NCBI GenBank assembly: GCA_030430255.1 | Contig: JAUIGD010000005.1 | Coordinates: 1-55,529, forward strand | Source: Verrucomicrobiia bacterium | GTDB taxonomy: Bacteria > Verrucomicrobiota > Verrucomicrobiia > Verrucomicrobiales > DEV007 | DNA: 55,529 bases | Direction: 5' to 3' | In this document: in pieces, positions 41,468 through 51,046 of the stretch | How the letters are laid out: each line of letters opens with the position of its first letter | How positions within the stretch are numbered: the stretch's first letter is position 1 | Translations under genes and position numbers: made by a program | Notes under the pieces: generated by a model | Seen by the model: the letters and a program-made list of their open reading frames with translations, nothing else | What the model was told of the DNA's origin: nothing | Database searches by the model: none

Positions 41468-43309
41468 TCAATGGCGCCAGCGCTCGTCGAAGAACCCGCT
41501 GCGCAGCACCTCGCCCGGCGCCTCGGCGCTCGGGGCGGTGCGCAGGTCGATAACCGCCCAGTCGCCGAGCTTCGGGTTCTGCAGCGAATTGGTGCGGTCG
41601 TGCGCCTCGCGGAAGGTCAGACCGCTGTTGACGACGAGGTATCGGTCGGGGTCCCGCGGGTTCGGGCGGATCATGGCGACGATCTGTGTCTCCGGGTCGT
41701 GCTCGGGCATGAACTGCTGCACGGCGCGCACCAGCCCGGAGCTCTCTGGCGTGCCCCAGGCGATGATGTGGTAGCGGGCGAAATCGTCGCCGGTGAGCTG
41801 GTCCTCGGGCTTGGTCCGAAGTTCGCCGCGCATGAGTTCCTTCCACCGCTTTTTGAAATGGTCGATCTCAAAGGCGACCCAGCGCGCGTGGAGTTCGCTC
41901 TCCGGAGTGGCCGACGGCAGCGCGACCAAAAACGGCCCCGTGAAGGCGTCGTCGATCGGGCCCTGCAGGCCGGGGCGCTTGCGGGGGCCGGGCTCGGGTT
42001 CGCCGACCGCCCATCTCCCATCGCGCTTGACGAGGGAGACGACCCCCGCTCCGGCGGGGCCGATCGGCTGGCCGTCGACGGTGCCGGGGACCTCGTGCTT
42101 CGGGTCGAACCTCAGGCTGCTGACGTTCTTCGTCCGGACGGTGTAGCCCCAGGGGCCGCGGGCCGCGTCGACGCGGCTGTCGCTCCAATGTTTTTCTAGA
42201 CCCGTCGCCTCGACCCAGTGCATCCGGCCGTAGCGGAGGGTGCGGGTCTGCAGATGCACCTCGTCCGGCGCGACCCCCGGCGCCGCGCGCAGAGCGGCGG
42301 ACACGAAGCCCTCGATCTCCCTCGCCGAGTCGGGGTGGTATTTGTGACCCATGCCCGGCCCGATCACGTGCCGCAGCGTATGCCCCTCCCCCGCCAAGGC
42401 CTCCTCCATCACCCGCGCAGCTTGGATCTGCTTGTCGTCCTCACCGGAGTAGGCGATCAACGGGACGTTGAGGAGGTTGCGCGCGTAGCAGGGGACGTCG
42501 TAGGCGCCCCACAGCGCCTGCTCCCACGGCGGCGGAAAATCCTCGGGCTTCAAGCCGATGTAGCGCGCCGTCTCGGCGAAGCCCGCCCCCGCGTGGACGG
42601 CAGCGAACCGGTCCGCGTAGTGCGCGCCGAGGTGCCAGGCGCCGGCGCCGCCCATCGAGAAACCGCACAGCGCGATCTTGCCCGGGTCGATTTCGAACTC
42701 CGCCCCGACCGCGCCGAGCGCCTCGAAGACGTCCACCTCGCCGGCGTGTTTCCAGCCGACGCATTGCCGGCCGAAGGGGTGCAGGACGATCGCGTCGCCG
42801 GGGCGGAACTGGCCGCCCTTGGTGAGCCGGTTGTGCAGGAAGTGCAGGTCGGTCTCCTTGTCGCCGCGGCCGTGCAGCCAGATCCAAAGCGGCACGGGCC
42901 CGGTCAGATCGAGCCCCTCGGGCACATCGAGGCCGTACGGCTGCCACGAGCTGTCGATCTCCGACCGGTAGCCGCGGACCAGCAGCCCGCGCCGGCGCGG
43001 CGGACCGTCGCAGGCGCGCACCAGGTCGCGGATTTTGGCGAGGTCTCTCGCGGGGTCGTAGAACTCGCCGTTCTCCAGCGCGAAGCGCACCGCTTTGCGG
43101 ACGGCGGCGATGTCGGTGCGGCCGGGCTCCTCCGCCGCCCGCTCGGCGAGGTGGGCGAGCGCCGCCTCCACCTCCCGGACCTGTGTGGCGGAGAGTTCGA
43201 CCCCCGGCGGCGGGAGGCGGCGCGGGATGTCGGGGAGGGGCTCGGCCGCGGCCGATGGCACGACCATGGCCCCGAAGGCGAGGGCGGAGGCGAGGGCGAG
43301 GGACTTCAT
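41468..43309 (-). CDS. Secreted alpha/beta-hydrolase, prolyl-oligopeptidase-like esterase
   Basis: 613 aa from the ATG at 43309 (MKSLALASALAFG), with signal peptide to about residue 22. Residues 130-350 are an alpha/beta hydrolase: LWIWLHGRGDKETD near the oxyanion strand, nucleophile elbow GFSMGG (Ser218), and a late GMGHKYHPDS carrying the catalytic His. The N-terminal 110 residues are helical, and the C-terminal 260 are a second region ending DDFARYHIIAWGTPES and SGLTFREAHD, seen in large verrucomicrobial peptidase/esterase proteins. I infer cleavage of an ester or peptide bond in the periplasm. It is followed on the minus strand by the peroxidase gene after 109 bases. Confidence 0.82.
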   Translation of the reverse strand: MKSLALASALAFGAMVVPSAAAEPLPDIPRRLPPPGVELSATQVREVEAALAHLAERAAEEPGRTDIAAVRKAVRFALENGEFYDPARDLAKIRDLVRACDGPPRRRGLLVRGYRSEIDSSWQPYGLDVPEGLDLTGPVPLWIWLHGRGDKETDLHFLHNRLTKGGQFRPGDAIVLHPFGRQCVGWKHAGEVDVFEALGAVGAEFEIDPGKIALCGFSMGGAGAWHLGAHYADRFAAVHAGAGFAETARYIGLKPEDFPPPWEQALWGAYDVPCYARNLLNVPLIAYSGEDDKQIQAARVMEEALAGEGHTLRHVIGPGMGHKYHPDSAREIEGFVSAALRAAPGVAPDEVHLQTRTLRYGRMHWVEATGLEKHWSDSRVDAARGPWGYTVRTKNVSSLRFDPKHEVPGTVDGQPIGPAGAGVVSLVKRDGRWAVGEPEPGPRKRPGLQGPIDDAFTGPFLVALPSATPESELHARWVAFEIDHFKKRWKELMRGELRTKPEDQLTGDDFARYHIIAWGTPESSGLVRAVQQFMPEHDPETQIVAMIRPNPRDPDRYLVVNSGLTFREAHDRTNSLQNPKLGDWAVIDLRTAPSAEAPGEVLRSGFFDERWRH

Positions 43310-43656
43310 GGGGAGCGGTGGAAGCGGTGGAGACATCGACCCCGGGATCATCCCGGGGGAGCGGCCCAAATGCCAGCCCGGATCGATGCCCACCGCCGTG
43401 GCCGCCGCGGCCGCCGCGGCCCCTCGCTTCGGCGCGCAGCCGGCGGTCGGCACCCGGGCGGACGCCCCCCAGCCGGCCTGCCCGCCGAATTCTTTGAATC
43501 CGCAAACCGCTTTCAGCCGATCCCGGAGGAGGCGTGCCCGACCCCGTGAGCACGGGGGCGACCGCGGCGGGCTCGATTGACAGCGCCGTCCAGCCGCAGA
43601 TGGGTGGCGCGCGCACCGCGCCTCGCTCCGGGGGGGAGGGCGCGCCAAAACCCAGT
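43310..43656. other. Divergent gap with palindrome and a repeat-end match
   Basis: No gene is supported here. The track ORF that starts at 43534 only extends the ABC gene upstream. The gap contains the perfect short palindrome CCCCGGGATCATCCCGGGG (43340-43358) and AGCCCGGATCGAT near 43376, which equals 13 bases of the MITE terminal repeat and may be a solo end. Confidence 0.4.
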
Positions 43657-44574
43657 ATGCCCACCGCGCCCTCCGCAGCCGCCATCCACGCCCGCAAGCT
43701 GAGCAAGAGCTACGGCCCCTTCCGCGCGCTGCGGGGCATCGACCTCGAGGTCCGGCGCGGCGAGGTGTTCGGCTTCCTCGGCCCGAACGGCGCCGGCAAG
43801 ACCACCGCCGTGCGCTGCATGCTCGACCTGATCCGGCGCGACTCGGGGGAGCTGAGCGTGTTGGGCATCGACCCCCGCCAGGACCCGGTCGCGGTCCGGA
43901 GCCGCACCGGCTACCTGCCCGGCGAGCTGCGCCTCGACGAGAACATCCGCGTCGATGCGGCGCTGAAGTTCTTCCGCCGCCTGCGCGGCGACCTCCCCGA
44001 GACCGCCCGGCGCGCCGACACCATCGCCGAGCGCCTGGGGCTGCGGCTCGAGGCGAAGATCAAAAACCTGTCGAAGGGCAACAAACAGAAGCTCGGCATC
44101 GTCGCCGCCTTCATGCACGCGCCGGAGCTGCTGCTGCTCGACGAACCGACCAGCGGCCTCGACCCGCTGGTGCAGGCGGAGGTGCTGGCGCTCGCGCGCG
44201 AGGCGCAGGCCGGGGGCGCGACGGTGTTCTTCTCCTCGCACGTGCTCAGCGAGGTGCAGGGCATCGCCGACCGCGTGGCCATCGTCCGCGCCGGCGAGGT
44301 CGCGGCGGCGGGCGGCGTCGGGGAGCTGCTGGACAAAGCCGCGCTCCGCGTGCGGGCGGAGGTCGAGGGCGACGGCAGCCCTCCCCCCGCCGTCGATGGC
44401 GTCCGCCTGTTGGGCCGGGACGGCGGGCGCTGGGAGTTCGCGATCGACCCCGCCCACGGCGGCGCCACCGACGCCCTCCTGCGCGCGCTGGTCGCCGGCG
44501 GCCGGAAGGTGCGCTCGCTGGAGACCCACCGGCCGACCCTCGAGGAGATCTTCGCCGAACATTACGAACGATGA
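43657..44574 (+). CDS. ABC transporter ATP-binding protein
   Basis: 305 aa from the ATG at 43657; the track adds 41 low-complexity residues upstream. Walker A is GPNGAGKTT (42-50), the signature LSKGNKQK, Walker B LLLLDEP and the switch His in SSHVLSE. The layout is that of DrrA/CcmA-type ATPases that work with ABC-2 permeases. The last 80 residues form the C-terminal extension typical of the subgroup, ending PTLEEIFAEHYE. The stop overlaps the permease ATG by 4 bases. Export of a drug, lipid or polysaccharide is possible; the substrate is unknown. Confidence 0.93.
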   Translation: MPTAPSAAAIHARKLSKSYGPFRALRGIDLEVRRGEVFGFLGPNGAGKTTAVRCMLDLIRRDSGELSVLGIDPRQDPVAVRSRTGYLPGELRLDENIRVDAALKFFRRLRGDLPETARRADTIAERLGLRLEAKIKNLSKGNKQKLGIVAAFMHAPELLLLDEPTSGLDPLVQAEVLALAREAQAGGATVFFSSHVLSEVQGIADRVAIVRAGEVAAAGGVGELLDKAALRVRAEVEGDGSPPPAVDGVRLLGRDGGRWEFAIDPAHGGATDALLRALVAGGRKVRSLETHRPTLEEIFAEHYER

Positions 44575-45443
44575 GCCAGCACCGCGCCGCCGCCCCGAAC
44601 GCCGCCTACACCGTCTTCGCCCACGCCCTGGCGCGCTCGCGCTGGAGCACCCTCGGCTGGTCGCTGCCGCTGTTCCTGCTCGGCGCCATCACCACCCCCT
44701 TCTACGACCTCGTGGCCGAGAACGAGCGCCAGCTGCTGGCCATCGTGCAGACCTTGCCGAAGACCCTCACCTCCTTCATCGGCGGCGACGACGCGGCGCG
44801 CTTCGTCACCCCGGCCGGTTTCCTCGAGCTGCGCTACTTCGCCTTCCTCCCCATCCCGCTCGGCGTCTACGGCGCCGTGGTCGGCAGCGGTTTGTTGGCG
44901 GCCGACGAGGAGCGCGGCGTGCTCGATTTCCTCCTCGCCCACCCCGCCTCGCGCGGCGCGGTCTTCGCCGGCCGCCTCGCGGCGCTCGCCGCCGGCGCCG
45001 CGGTGTTGATGGTCGCCGGCTGGCTCGGCGTCTGGCTGGGGGTGGGCATCTCCCGCGAGCTCGACTTCAGCCCCGCCACCCTGTTCCTGCCCTTCGTCTC
45101 CGCTTTCGCCTACACGATGCTGCTGGCGGCGCTGGGCCTCGCCTTGAGCATGTCCTTCCCCGCCCGCTCCGCCGCCGCCATGATCGCCGGCATCGTCGTG
45201 CTGGCCGGCTACCTCTTCACCACCCTCGCGCGGTCCATCGAGCCGCTGCAGGCCGTCGCCGTCTTCTCGCCGGTCAGCTACTTCCAGAACGACGCCATGG
45301 GCGGCCTCGACCCGGTCAAGCTCGCCGCGCTCGCCGCCCCCGCCGCGCTGCTCTGCGCCGCCGCCTGGCTGGCCTTCCGCGCCCGCGACATCCGCGTCGC
45401 CGGCGAGGCCGGCTGGAAGCTGCCCTTCGGCCTCGGCCGATAG
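44571..45443 (+). CDS. ABC-2 family permease
   Basis: 290 aa with six hydrophobic segments, beginning WSTLGWSLPLFLLGAITTPF and ending ALAAPAALLCAAAWLAF. RRRGAVFAG-like cytoplasmic turns (LLAHPASRGAVFAGRL) are the coupling region seen in ABC-2 'LLAHPVSR' transporters. It overlaps the ATPase gene by 4 bases (ATGA), so the two form one exporter. Residues 25-95 form an extracytoplasmic loop. It is followed 43 bases later by nadC, probably a separate unit given the candidate -10 box there. Confidence 0.87.
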   Translation: MSQHRAAAPNAAYTVFAHALARSRWSTLGWSLPLFLLGAITTPFYDLVAENERQLLAIVQTLPKTLTSFIGGDDAARFVTPAGFLELRYFAFLPIPLGVYGAVVGSGLLAADEERGVLDFLLAHPASRGAVFAGRLAALAAGAAVLMVAGWLGVWLGVGISRELDFSPATLFLPFVSAFAYTMLLAALGLALSMSFPARSAAAMIAGIVVLAGYLFTTLARSIEPLQAVAVFSPVSYFQNDAMGGLDPVKLAALAAPAALLCAAAWLAFRARDIRVAGEAGWKLPFGLGR

Positions 45444-45486
45444 CGCGCTGGCGGCGGCCGGCCGGCGCGGTAGGTTCTGGGCCATC

Positions 45487-46347
45487 ATGCACGTCAGCTC
45501 CGCCACCGACCACCTGATCGAACTCGCCCTCGCCGAAGACCTCGCCGGGATCGGCGACATCACCTCGGAGTTCTTCGTCGAGGCCTCCACCGTCGCCACC
45601 GGCCAAATCAACGCCCGCGCCGACTGCGTGGTCGCCGGCAGCGAGGTCGCGGAACGCGTGTTCCGCCGGGTCGACCCCGCGATCCACGTCGAGCTCGTGC
45701 TCGCCAGCGGTTCAAAGGCGGGCCGCGGGGATTCGGTGATGACGGTGACCGGCCCGGCGCGCTCGGTTTTGACCGCCGAGCGGACGGCGCTGAACTTCCT
45801 CGGGCGCCTGTCCGGGGTCGCGACCCTCACCCGGCGCTTCGTCGAGGCCGTCTCCGGCACCGGCGCCGAGATCCTCGACACGCGCAAGACCACGCCGGGC
45901 TGGCGCGAGCTCGAGAAGGCCGCCGTCGCCGCGGGCGGCGGCCGCAACCACCGCATGGGCCTCTACGACATGGCGATGGTCAAAGACAACCACCTGCTCG
46001 CCGCAGCGGGCGACGAGGCGCTGCAGGCGGCCATCGACCGCCTGAAAGAAGCGCACCCCGGCGCGCGGGTCGAGTTCGAGGCCGACCGGCTGGAGCAGGT
46101 CGAACGCTTCCTCGCCCTGCGCGGCGTCGATGTCATCTTGTTAGACAACATGGACAACGACACGCTGCGCGAGGCCGTCGCCCTGCGCGGCGACCGCGCC
46201 GGGGTGCAGCTCGAGGCCAGCGGCGGGGTGGACCTCGATACCGTGCGCGGGATCGCCGAGACGGGCGTCGACTTCATCTCGGTCGGCGCGCTCACCCACT
46301 CGGCGGTCGCCGTCGACCTCGGGCTCGACTTCGACCCGCGCCCGTGA
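45487..46347 (+). CDS. nadC: Nicotinate-nucleotide pyrophosphorylase (carboxylating)
   Basis: 286 aa. It converts quinolinate and PRPP to nicotinate mononucleotide in de novo NAD synthesis. All family blocks are present: LAEDLAGIGDITSEFF, LTAERTALNFLGRLSGVATLT, EILDTRKTTPGWRELEKAAV, GGGRNHRMGLYDMAMVKDNH, and VQLEASGGVDLDTVRGIAETGVDFISVGALTHS. Length is normal. TAGGTT lies 10 bases before the ATG and may be a -10 box. The stop overlaps the birA GTG by 4 bases, so the two are co-translated. No nadA or nadB gene is in the window. Confidence 0.96.
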   Translation: MHVSSATDHLIELALAEDLAGIGDITSEFFVEASTVATGQINARADCVVAGSEVAERVFRRVDPAIHVELVLASGSKAGRGDSVMTVTGPARSVLTAERTALNFLGRLSGVATLTRRFVEAVSGTGAEILDTRKTTPGWRELEKAAVAAGGGRNHRMGLYDMAMVKDNHLLAAAGDEALQAAIDRLKEAHPGARVEFEADRLEQVERFLALRGVDVILLDNMDNDTLREAVALRGDRAGVQLEASGGVDLDTVRGIAETGVDFISVGALTHSAVAVDLGLDFDPRP

Positions 46348-47135
46348 GCGAGGCGCTCGACCCCGCCGAGCTGGCGCGCGGCCTCGCCGAGGCCGGCGTC
46401 CCCTGGTCGGTGCTCTGCCTCGACCGCTGCGACTCCACCAACCGCGAGGCGCGCGACCGCGCCCTCGCCGACCCGGCGCTGGCGGGGCGCGGGCTCGCCG
46501 TGTTCGCCGGCTGGCAGAGCGCCGGGCGCGGCCGCCGCGGTGCGAAGTGGCACTCGGAGCCCGAGAGCGACCTGCTGTTCAGCGTCGCCCTGCGGCCGCC
46601 GCTCGCCGCGGGCCTCTGGGGGCGCCTCACCCACGCCGCCGCCGTCGCGGTGTGCCGTGCGCTGGAACCACGGTTCGACGCCGCGGTGAAGTGGCCGAAC
46701 GACATCTACCTCGGCGGCCGCAAAGTCTCCGGAATTTTGTTAGAATCCGAAGCCGCCGCCGGCCTGGCCGTGATCGGGATCGGCCTCAACGTCAACTCCG
46801 ACCCCGACCTCGCCGACGAGGGGCTCGCCGCCCCGGCGACCTCGCTGCGCCGCGAGGCGGGCGGCACCGACGTCGCCCGCGAACCGCTGGCGGTCGCCCT
46901 GCTCACCGAGCTCCACCGCGCGGTCGGCGAGGCGGCCGGAGGCTTCCCCGGGCTCCGCGGGGAGGCCTGGCGGCGCAGCGCCCTGCGCGACCGCGACCTC
47001 TCGCTCACCCTCCCCGGCGGCCGCCGGGTCACCGGCCGCGCCCTCGGCCTCGGCGAAGAGGGCGAGCTGCGCATCGCCACCCCCTCCGGGGAAGAACTCA
47101 AACTCCACAGCGCCGAACAGGTCCGGGCATTGTAG
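46344..47135 (+). CDS. birA: Biotin-[acetyl-CoA-carboxylase] ligase
   Basis: 263 aa from a GTG overlapping the nadC stop. It activates biotin as biotinyl-AMP and transfers it to the carrier protein of acetyl-CoA carboxylase. LDRCDSTNREARDRA, AGWQSAGRGRRGAKWHSEPESD and VKWPNDIYLGGRKVSGILLE are the biotin/ATP-binding motifs, and GIGLNVN follows. The C-terminal SH3-like domain is present (RDLSLTLPGGRRVTGRALG). There is no N-terminal winged helix, so it is a group I ligase without repressor function. Confidence 0.95.
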   Translation: MSEALDPAELARGLAEAGVPWSVLCLDRCDSTNREARDRALADPALAGRGLAVFAGWQSAGRGRRGAKWHSEPESDLLFSVALRPPLAAGLWGRLTHAAAVAVCRALEPRFDAAVKWPNDIYLGGRKVSGILLESEAAAGLAVIGIGLNVNSDPDLADEGLAAPATSLRREAGGTDVAREPLAVALLTELHRAVGEAAGGFPGLRGEAWRRSALRDRDLSLTLPGGRRVTGRALGLGEEGELRIATPSGEELKLHSAEQVRAL

Positions 47136-47180
47136 CCGAGCGGCGCCGAAGGCGGCGCGGCGACGACAGGAATGGCGTCG

Positions 47181-48026
<846 letters not shown>

Positions 48027-48067
48027 CGCCACCACGATTCCGGTCTCGCCTCCGCGCTGCGACCCCG

Positions 48068-49261
48068 TCAAAAGAACCGCCGCGCCGAGACGATCGGCCT
48101 CGGGGCGCAGATGCGGTTCACGCAACTCTCCCAGGTCTCCTCGTTGCTGAGGATGGCGATCTCGACCCGCAGGAAATACACCGGCACGTCGGGGTCGTCG
48201 AGCTTCGGGAAGCGCACCCAGTCCTTCTCCGTCGTGACGATCATGTCGACGTCGCGGTGCACGCAGCGGTCGACGAAGCGCTGGATCTCGCGCTCGGTGT
48301 AGCGGTGGTGGTCGGTGTAGCGGCGGGTGAGCTCGATCTTCGCCCCCAGCTTCTCGAGGCCGCCCTCGAAACTCTCCGGCACCGCGATCCCGGAGATCGT
48401 GCCGATGTATTTCCCCTCCAGCTCGGACAGGGGCAGCCGCTCGCCGCTCGCCGCGTTCTCCAGGTACTGCGGCGCGTGCGCGCACTCGATGATCTCCGCC
48501 GTGCGGTTGTATTTGCGGATGCGCCCGATGAGTTCAGCGTTCGAGCTGCCGTCGCATTTGGTGATGAAGATGTAGCTCGCCCGGCGCAGGTTCTTCGGCG
48601 GCTCGCGCAGCGTCCCGCGCGGCAGCAGGCGCTCATTTCCAAACGGTTGATAGCGATCGACGAGCACGATGTCGAGCCGGTGCCGCAGGCGCAGGTACTG
48701 GAGGCCGTCGTCGAGCAGCAGGGTGTCCGCCTTGAACTCGCGGATGGCGTGCATGCCCGCCTTCACGCGGTCCTTGTCGACGACGATCGCCACGTCGTCG
48801 AGGTTGGTCGCCAGCATGTAGGGCTCGTCGCCGGCGGTCTTGGAGTCGAGCAGCACCTCCTTGCCGTCGGTCACCACCCGCGGCGGCGACTGCAGGATGT
48901 TGTTGCCCTCGAAGCGCTGCCGCATGCGCTCGCGGAACGGCGGCTTGGCGCTCTTGTAGCCGCGGCTGAGGATCGCCACCCGCCGGCCGCCGGCGGTCAG
49001 CGCGCGGGCGAACTTCTCCACCACGGGGGTCTTGCCGGTGCCGCCGACGGTGAGGTTGCCGATGCTGATCACCAGGCAGCCGAGGTTCCGCTCGCGCAGG
49101 ATGCGGCTGCGGTACAGCCAGAGCCGCAGCCCGACGACCTTGCGGTAGAGCACCGACATACCCGACAGGAAGAGCCGCAGCGCGCCGGCCCGGAACCCCT
49201 TGCGGCGGTTCAGGATGACGTCGATGGCGAACTGTTCGAGCTCCTCGAGGTTTTCTTTCAA
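48068..49261 (-). CDS. lpxK: Tetraacyldisaccharide 4'-kinase
   Basis: 397 aa from a TTG start at 49261. It phosphorylates the lipid A disaccharide at the 4' position, in the inner membrane facing the cytoplasm. [14 protein letters not shown] (66-79) is the P-loop with the family's preceding [47 protein letters not shown] and [17 protein letters not shown] are the other conserved blocks. [11 protein letters not shown] is near the C-terminus. The N-terminal 50 residues, with [20 protein letters not shown], form the membrane-associated helix. It is divergent from rph. Confidence 0.95.
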   Translation of the reverse strand: MKENLEELEQFAIDVILNRRKGFRAGALRLFLSGMSVLYRKVVGLRLWLYRSRILRERNLGCLVISIGNLTVGGTGKTPVVEKFARALTAGGRRVAILSRGYKSAKPPFRERMRQRFEGNNILQSPPRVVTDGKEVLLDSKTAGDEPYMLATNLDDVAIVVDKDRVKAGMHAIREFKADTLLLDDGLQYLRLRHRLDIVLVDRYQPFGNERLLPRGTLREPPKNLRRASYIFITKCDGSSNAELIGRIRKYNRTAEIIECAHAPQYLENAASGERLPLSELEGKYIGTISGIAVPESFEGGLEKLGAKIELTRRYTDHHRYTEREIQRFVDRCVHRDVDMIVTTEKDWVRFPKLDDPDVPVYFLRVEIAILSNEETWESCVNRICAPRPIVSARRFF

Positions 49262-49350
49262 AACGGGCGGAGCGCACGGATAGCGCCCTTTGCGCCCTTG
49301 ACCATGGAGAAAGTCTTGCCCGCCCGGGCGCCGCGCTCTATGGACGCGCC

Positions 49351-50136
49351 ATGCAACGCACCGACGGGCGCCAGCCCGACCAGACCCGCCCGATCTCCTT
49401 CCTCGCCGACATCGCCCCGCACGCGACGGGTTCGGTGCTGGTGAGCTTCGGCAACACCCGCGTCGTCTGCGCCGTCACCGTCGAGCGCGGCGTGCCGCGC
49501 TGGATGCGCGACCAGAACGTGCCCGGGGGTTGGCTCACCGCCGAATACTCGATGCTCCCCTACTCCACCGGCGGCGGCCGCAAGGCGCGCGACATCGCCC
49601 GCGGCAAGCTCGACGGGCGCTCGTCGGAGATCCAGCGCCTCATCGGCCGCTCGCTGCGCGCGGTCGTCGACCTGACCAAGCTCGACGCCCACACGGCGTG
49701 GATCGACTGCGACGTCCTGCAGGCCGACGGCGGCACCCGCACGGCCTCGATCACCGGCGCCTCGGTGGCCTGCGCCGTGGCCTTCGAGCGCATGGTGCTG
49801 GAGGGCAAGCTGAAGGCCAACCCGCTGCGCGAGCACGTCGCGGCGATCAGCGCCGGGGTCGTCGGCGACGCGCCGCTGCTCGACCTCTGCTACCAGGAGG
49901 ACCACGACGCCCGCTGCGATTTCAACATGGTGCTCACCGCCGGCGGGGACTTCGTCGAGCTGCAGGGCAGCGGCGAGTCCGCCACCTTCAGCGCCGCCGA
50001 GCTCGCCGCCATGCTCGAGCTGGGCAAAACCGGCGCCCGGCAGATCGCCGGCCTGCAGGCCGAAGCGACCGCGGCGGCGCTCGCTGGGGCCAGGGAAGAC
50101 GCGGCCGCCGAGCTGGCGGAGATGTTCGGCAGATAG
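49351..50136 (+). CDS. rph: Ribonuclease PH
   Basis: 261 aa. A phosphorolytic 3'-5' exoribonuclease that trims tRNA 3' ends. It forms a hexamer. GSVLVSFGNTRVVCAVTVE, GWLTAEYSMLPYSTGGR-type and RSSEIQRLIGRSLRAVVDL are the core motifs. TAWIDCDVLQADGGTRTASITGA follows, then DFNMVLTAGGDFVELQGSGE with the catalytic acidic residues. The N-terminus lacks a few residues of the usual R-x-D-G-R start but has MQRTDGRQPDQTRPI, which is close. TATGGA lies six bases before the ATG. Confidence 0.96.
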   Translation: MQRTDGRQPDQTRPISFLADIAPHATGSVLVSFGNTRVVCAVTVERGVPRWMRDQNVPGGWLTAEYSMLPYSTGGGRKARDIARGKLDGRSSEIQRLIGRSLRAVVDLTKLDAHTAWIDCDVLQADGGTRTASITGASVACAVAFERMVLEGKLKANPLREHVAAISAGVVGDAPLLDLCYQEDHDARCDFNMVLTAGGDFVELQGSGESATFSAAELAAMLELGKTGARQIAGLQAEATAAALAGAREDAAAELAEMFGR

Positions 50137-50147
50137 GGGGCCGCCCC

Positions 50148-50945
50148 TCACCGCACCGTCGCGAAGGCCTCGCCGCGCAGCCATTTCGTCAACAGGACCT
50201 CGTCGCTGGCGAGGTTGCCGAACTCCCGCCAGCGCGAGCGGCGCAGGGACTCCGAAACGGACACCGGCTCGACGACCACGCAGCGGTGGCGGCCGCCGTC
50301 AGAGTGGATGAAGGAGGCGCGCCCGTCGGCGCCTTGGGCGATGAGGCCGACGTGCCGGTCGAGCCCGATCACGTACACGCCGGGGCCGGACGCGCGCAGC
50401 GCGGCGCGGAACTCGTCGAAGCTGGCGCCCACCGTGCGCGTGATGTTGCCACGGCCCGTCAGCGTGCGCAGGATGTTGCCCGAAGGCTGCTGCGCGAGCG
50501 GGATGCGCTCGACTGCGAACCCGGCGTCGCGGAGCAGGGTGGCGACGAAATACCCGCAGGCGATCCGGCCCTCGCCGGGCGTCTGGCTGGTGCCGTTGAA
50601 GTCCCAGGGGGTGCCGAGCCAGTAGGCGGGCAGGTCGCGGGCCAGGGCCGACACCAGCAGCCGCCGCGCGGCGTCCAGGGTCTCCTCGCGCGCGGCTTCG
50701 CTTTGACCCGCCGCCCCCAACGCCTCGCCGAGCTCGCGCCGACGCGCCTCGATCCCCGCGCGTTGCTGCGAATAAGGCGGCAAGTTCGCCGCCCGCTCCT
50801 TCAGCGAGCCGCCCCCCGCGCGACCCGGCCGCCAGGGATCGAACCCGCCTTTCCACCACCCCCACCACCCCACGGCGGCGCCCAGCAAGACCAGCAGCAA
50901 CGCGGCGGCGGCGGCGGCGCGGGCACGGGGGCGGATCGGGGACAT
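50148..50945 (-). CDS. Membrane-anchored protein with cysteine-peptidase-like fold
   Basis: 265 aa. One N-terminal helix (AAAAALLLVLLGAAVGWWGWW) anchors it. Residues of about 105-235 look like an NlpC/P60- or CHAP-like cysteine hydrolase: AYWLGTPWDFNG, then RIACGYFVATLLRDAGF with a candidate nucleophile C130, and VYVIGLDRHVGLIAQG with a candidate H198. A further polar residue lies in ASFIHSDGGRHR. The family is inferred from motif order only; I do not recognise a specific one. Such enzymes cut peptidoglycan peptides or other amides. It is convergent with rph and divergent from the TPR-redoxin gene. Confidence 0.65.
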   Translation of the reverse strand: MSPIRPRARAAAAAALLLVLLGAAVGWWGWWKGGFDPWRPGRAGGGSLKERAANLPPYSQQRAGIEARRRELGEALGAAGQSEAAREETLDAARRLLVSALARDLPAYWLGTPWDFNGTSQTPGEGRIACGYFVATLLRDAGFAVERIPLAQQPSGNILRTLTGRGNITRTVGASFDEFRAALRASGPGVYVIGLDRHVGLIAQGADGRASFIHSDGGRHRCVVVEPVSVSESLRRSRWREFGNLASDEVLLTKWLRGEAFATVR

Positions 50946-51046
50946 GGGGAGGCACTACGCCGACACCGAAGCCCCCCTTTCAATGCGCGCGCTTTCTGGT
51001 CGAGATTTCCCGCCGGATGGCGGTACATTGTCCTCCGACCCGAACC

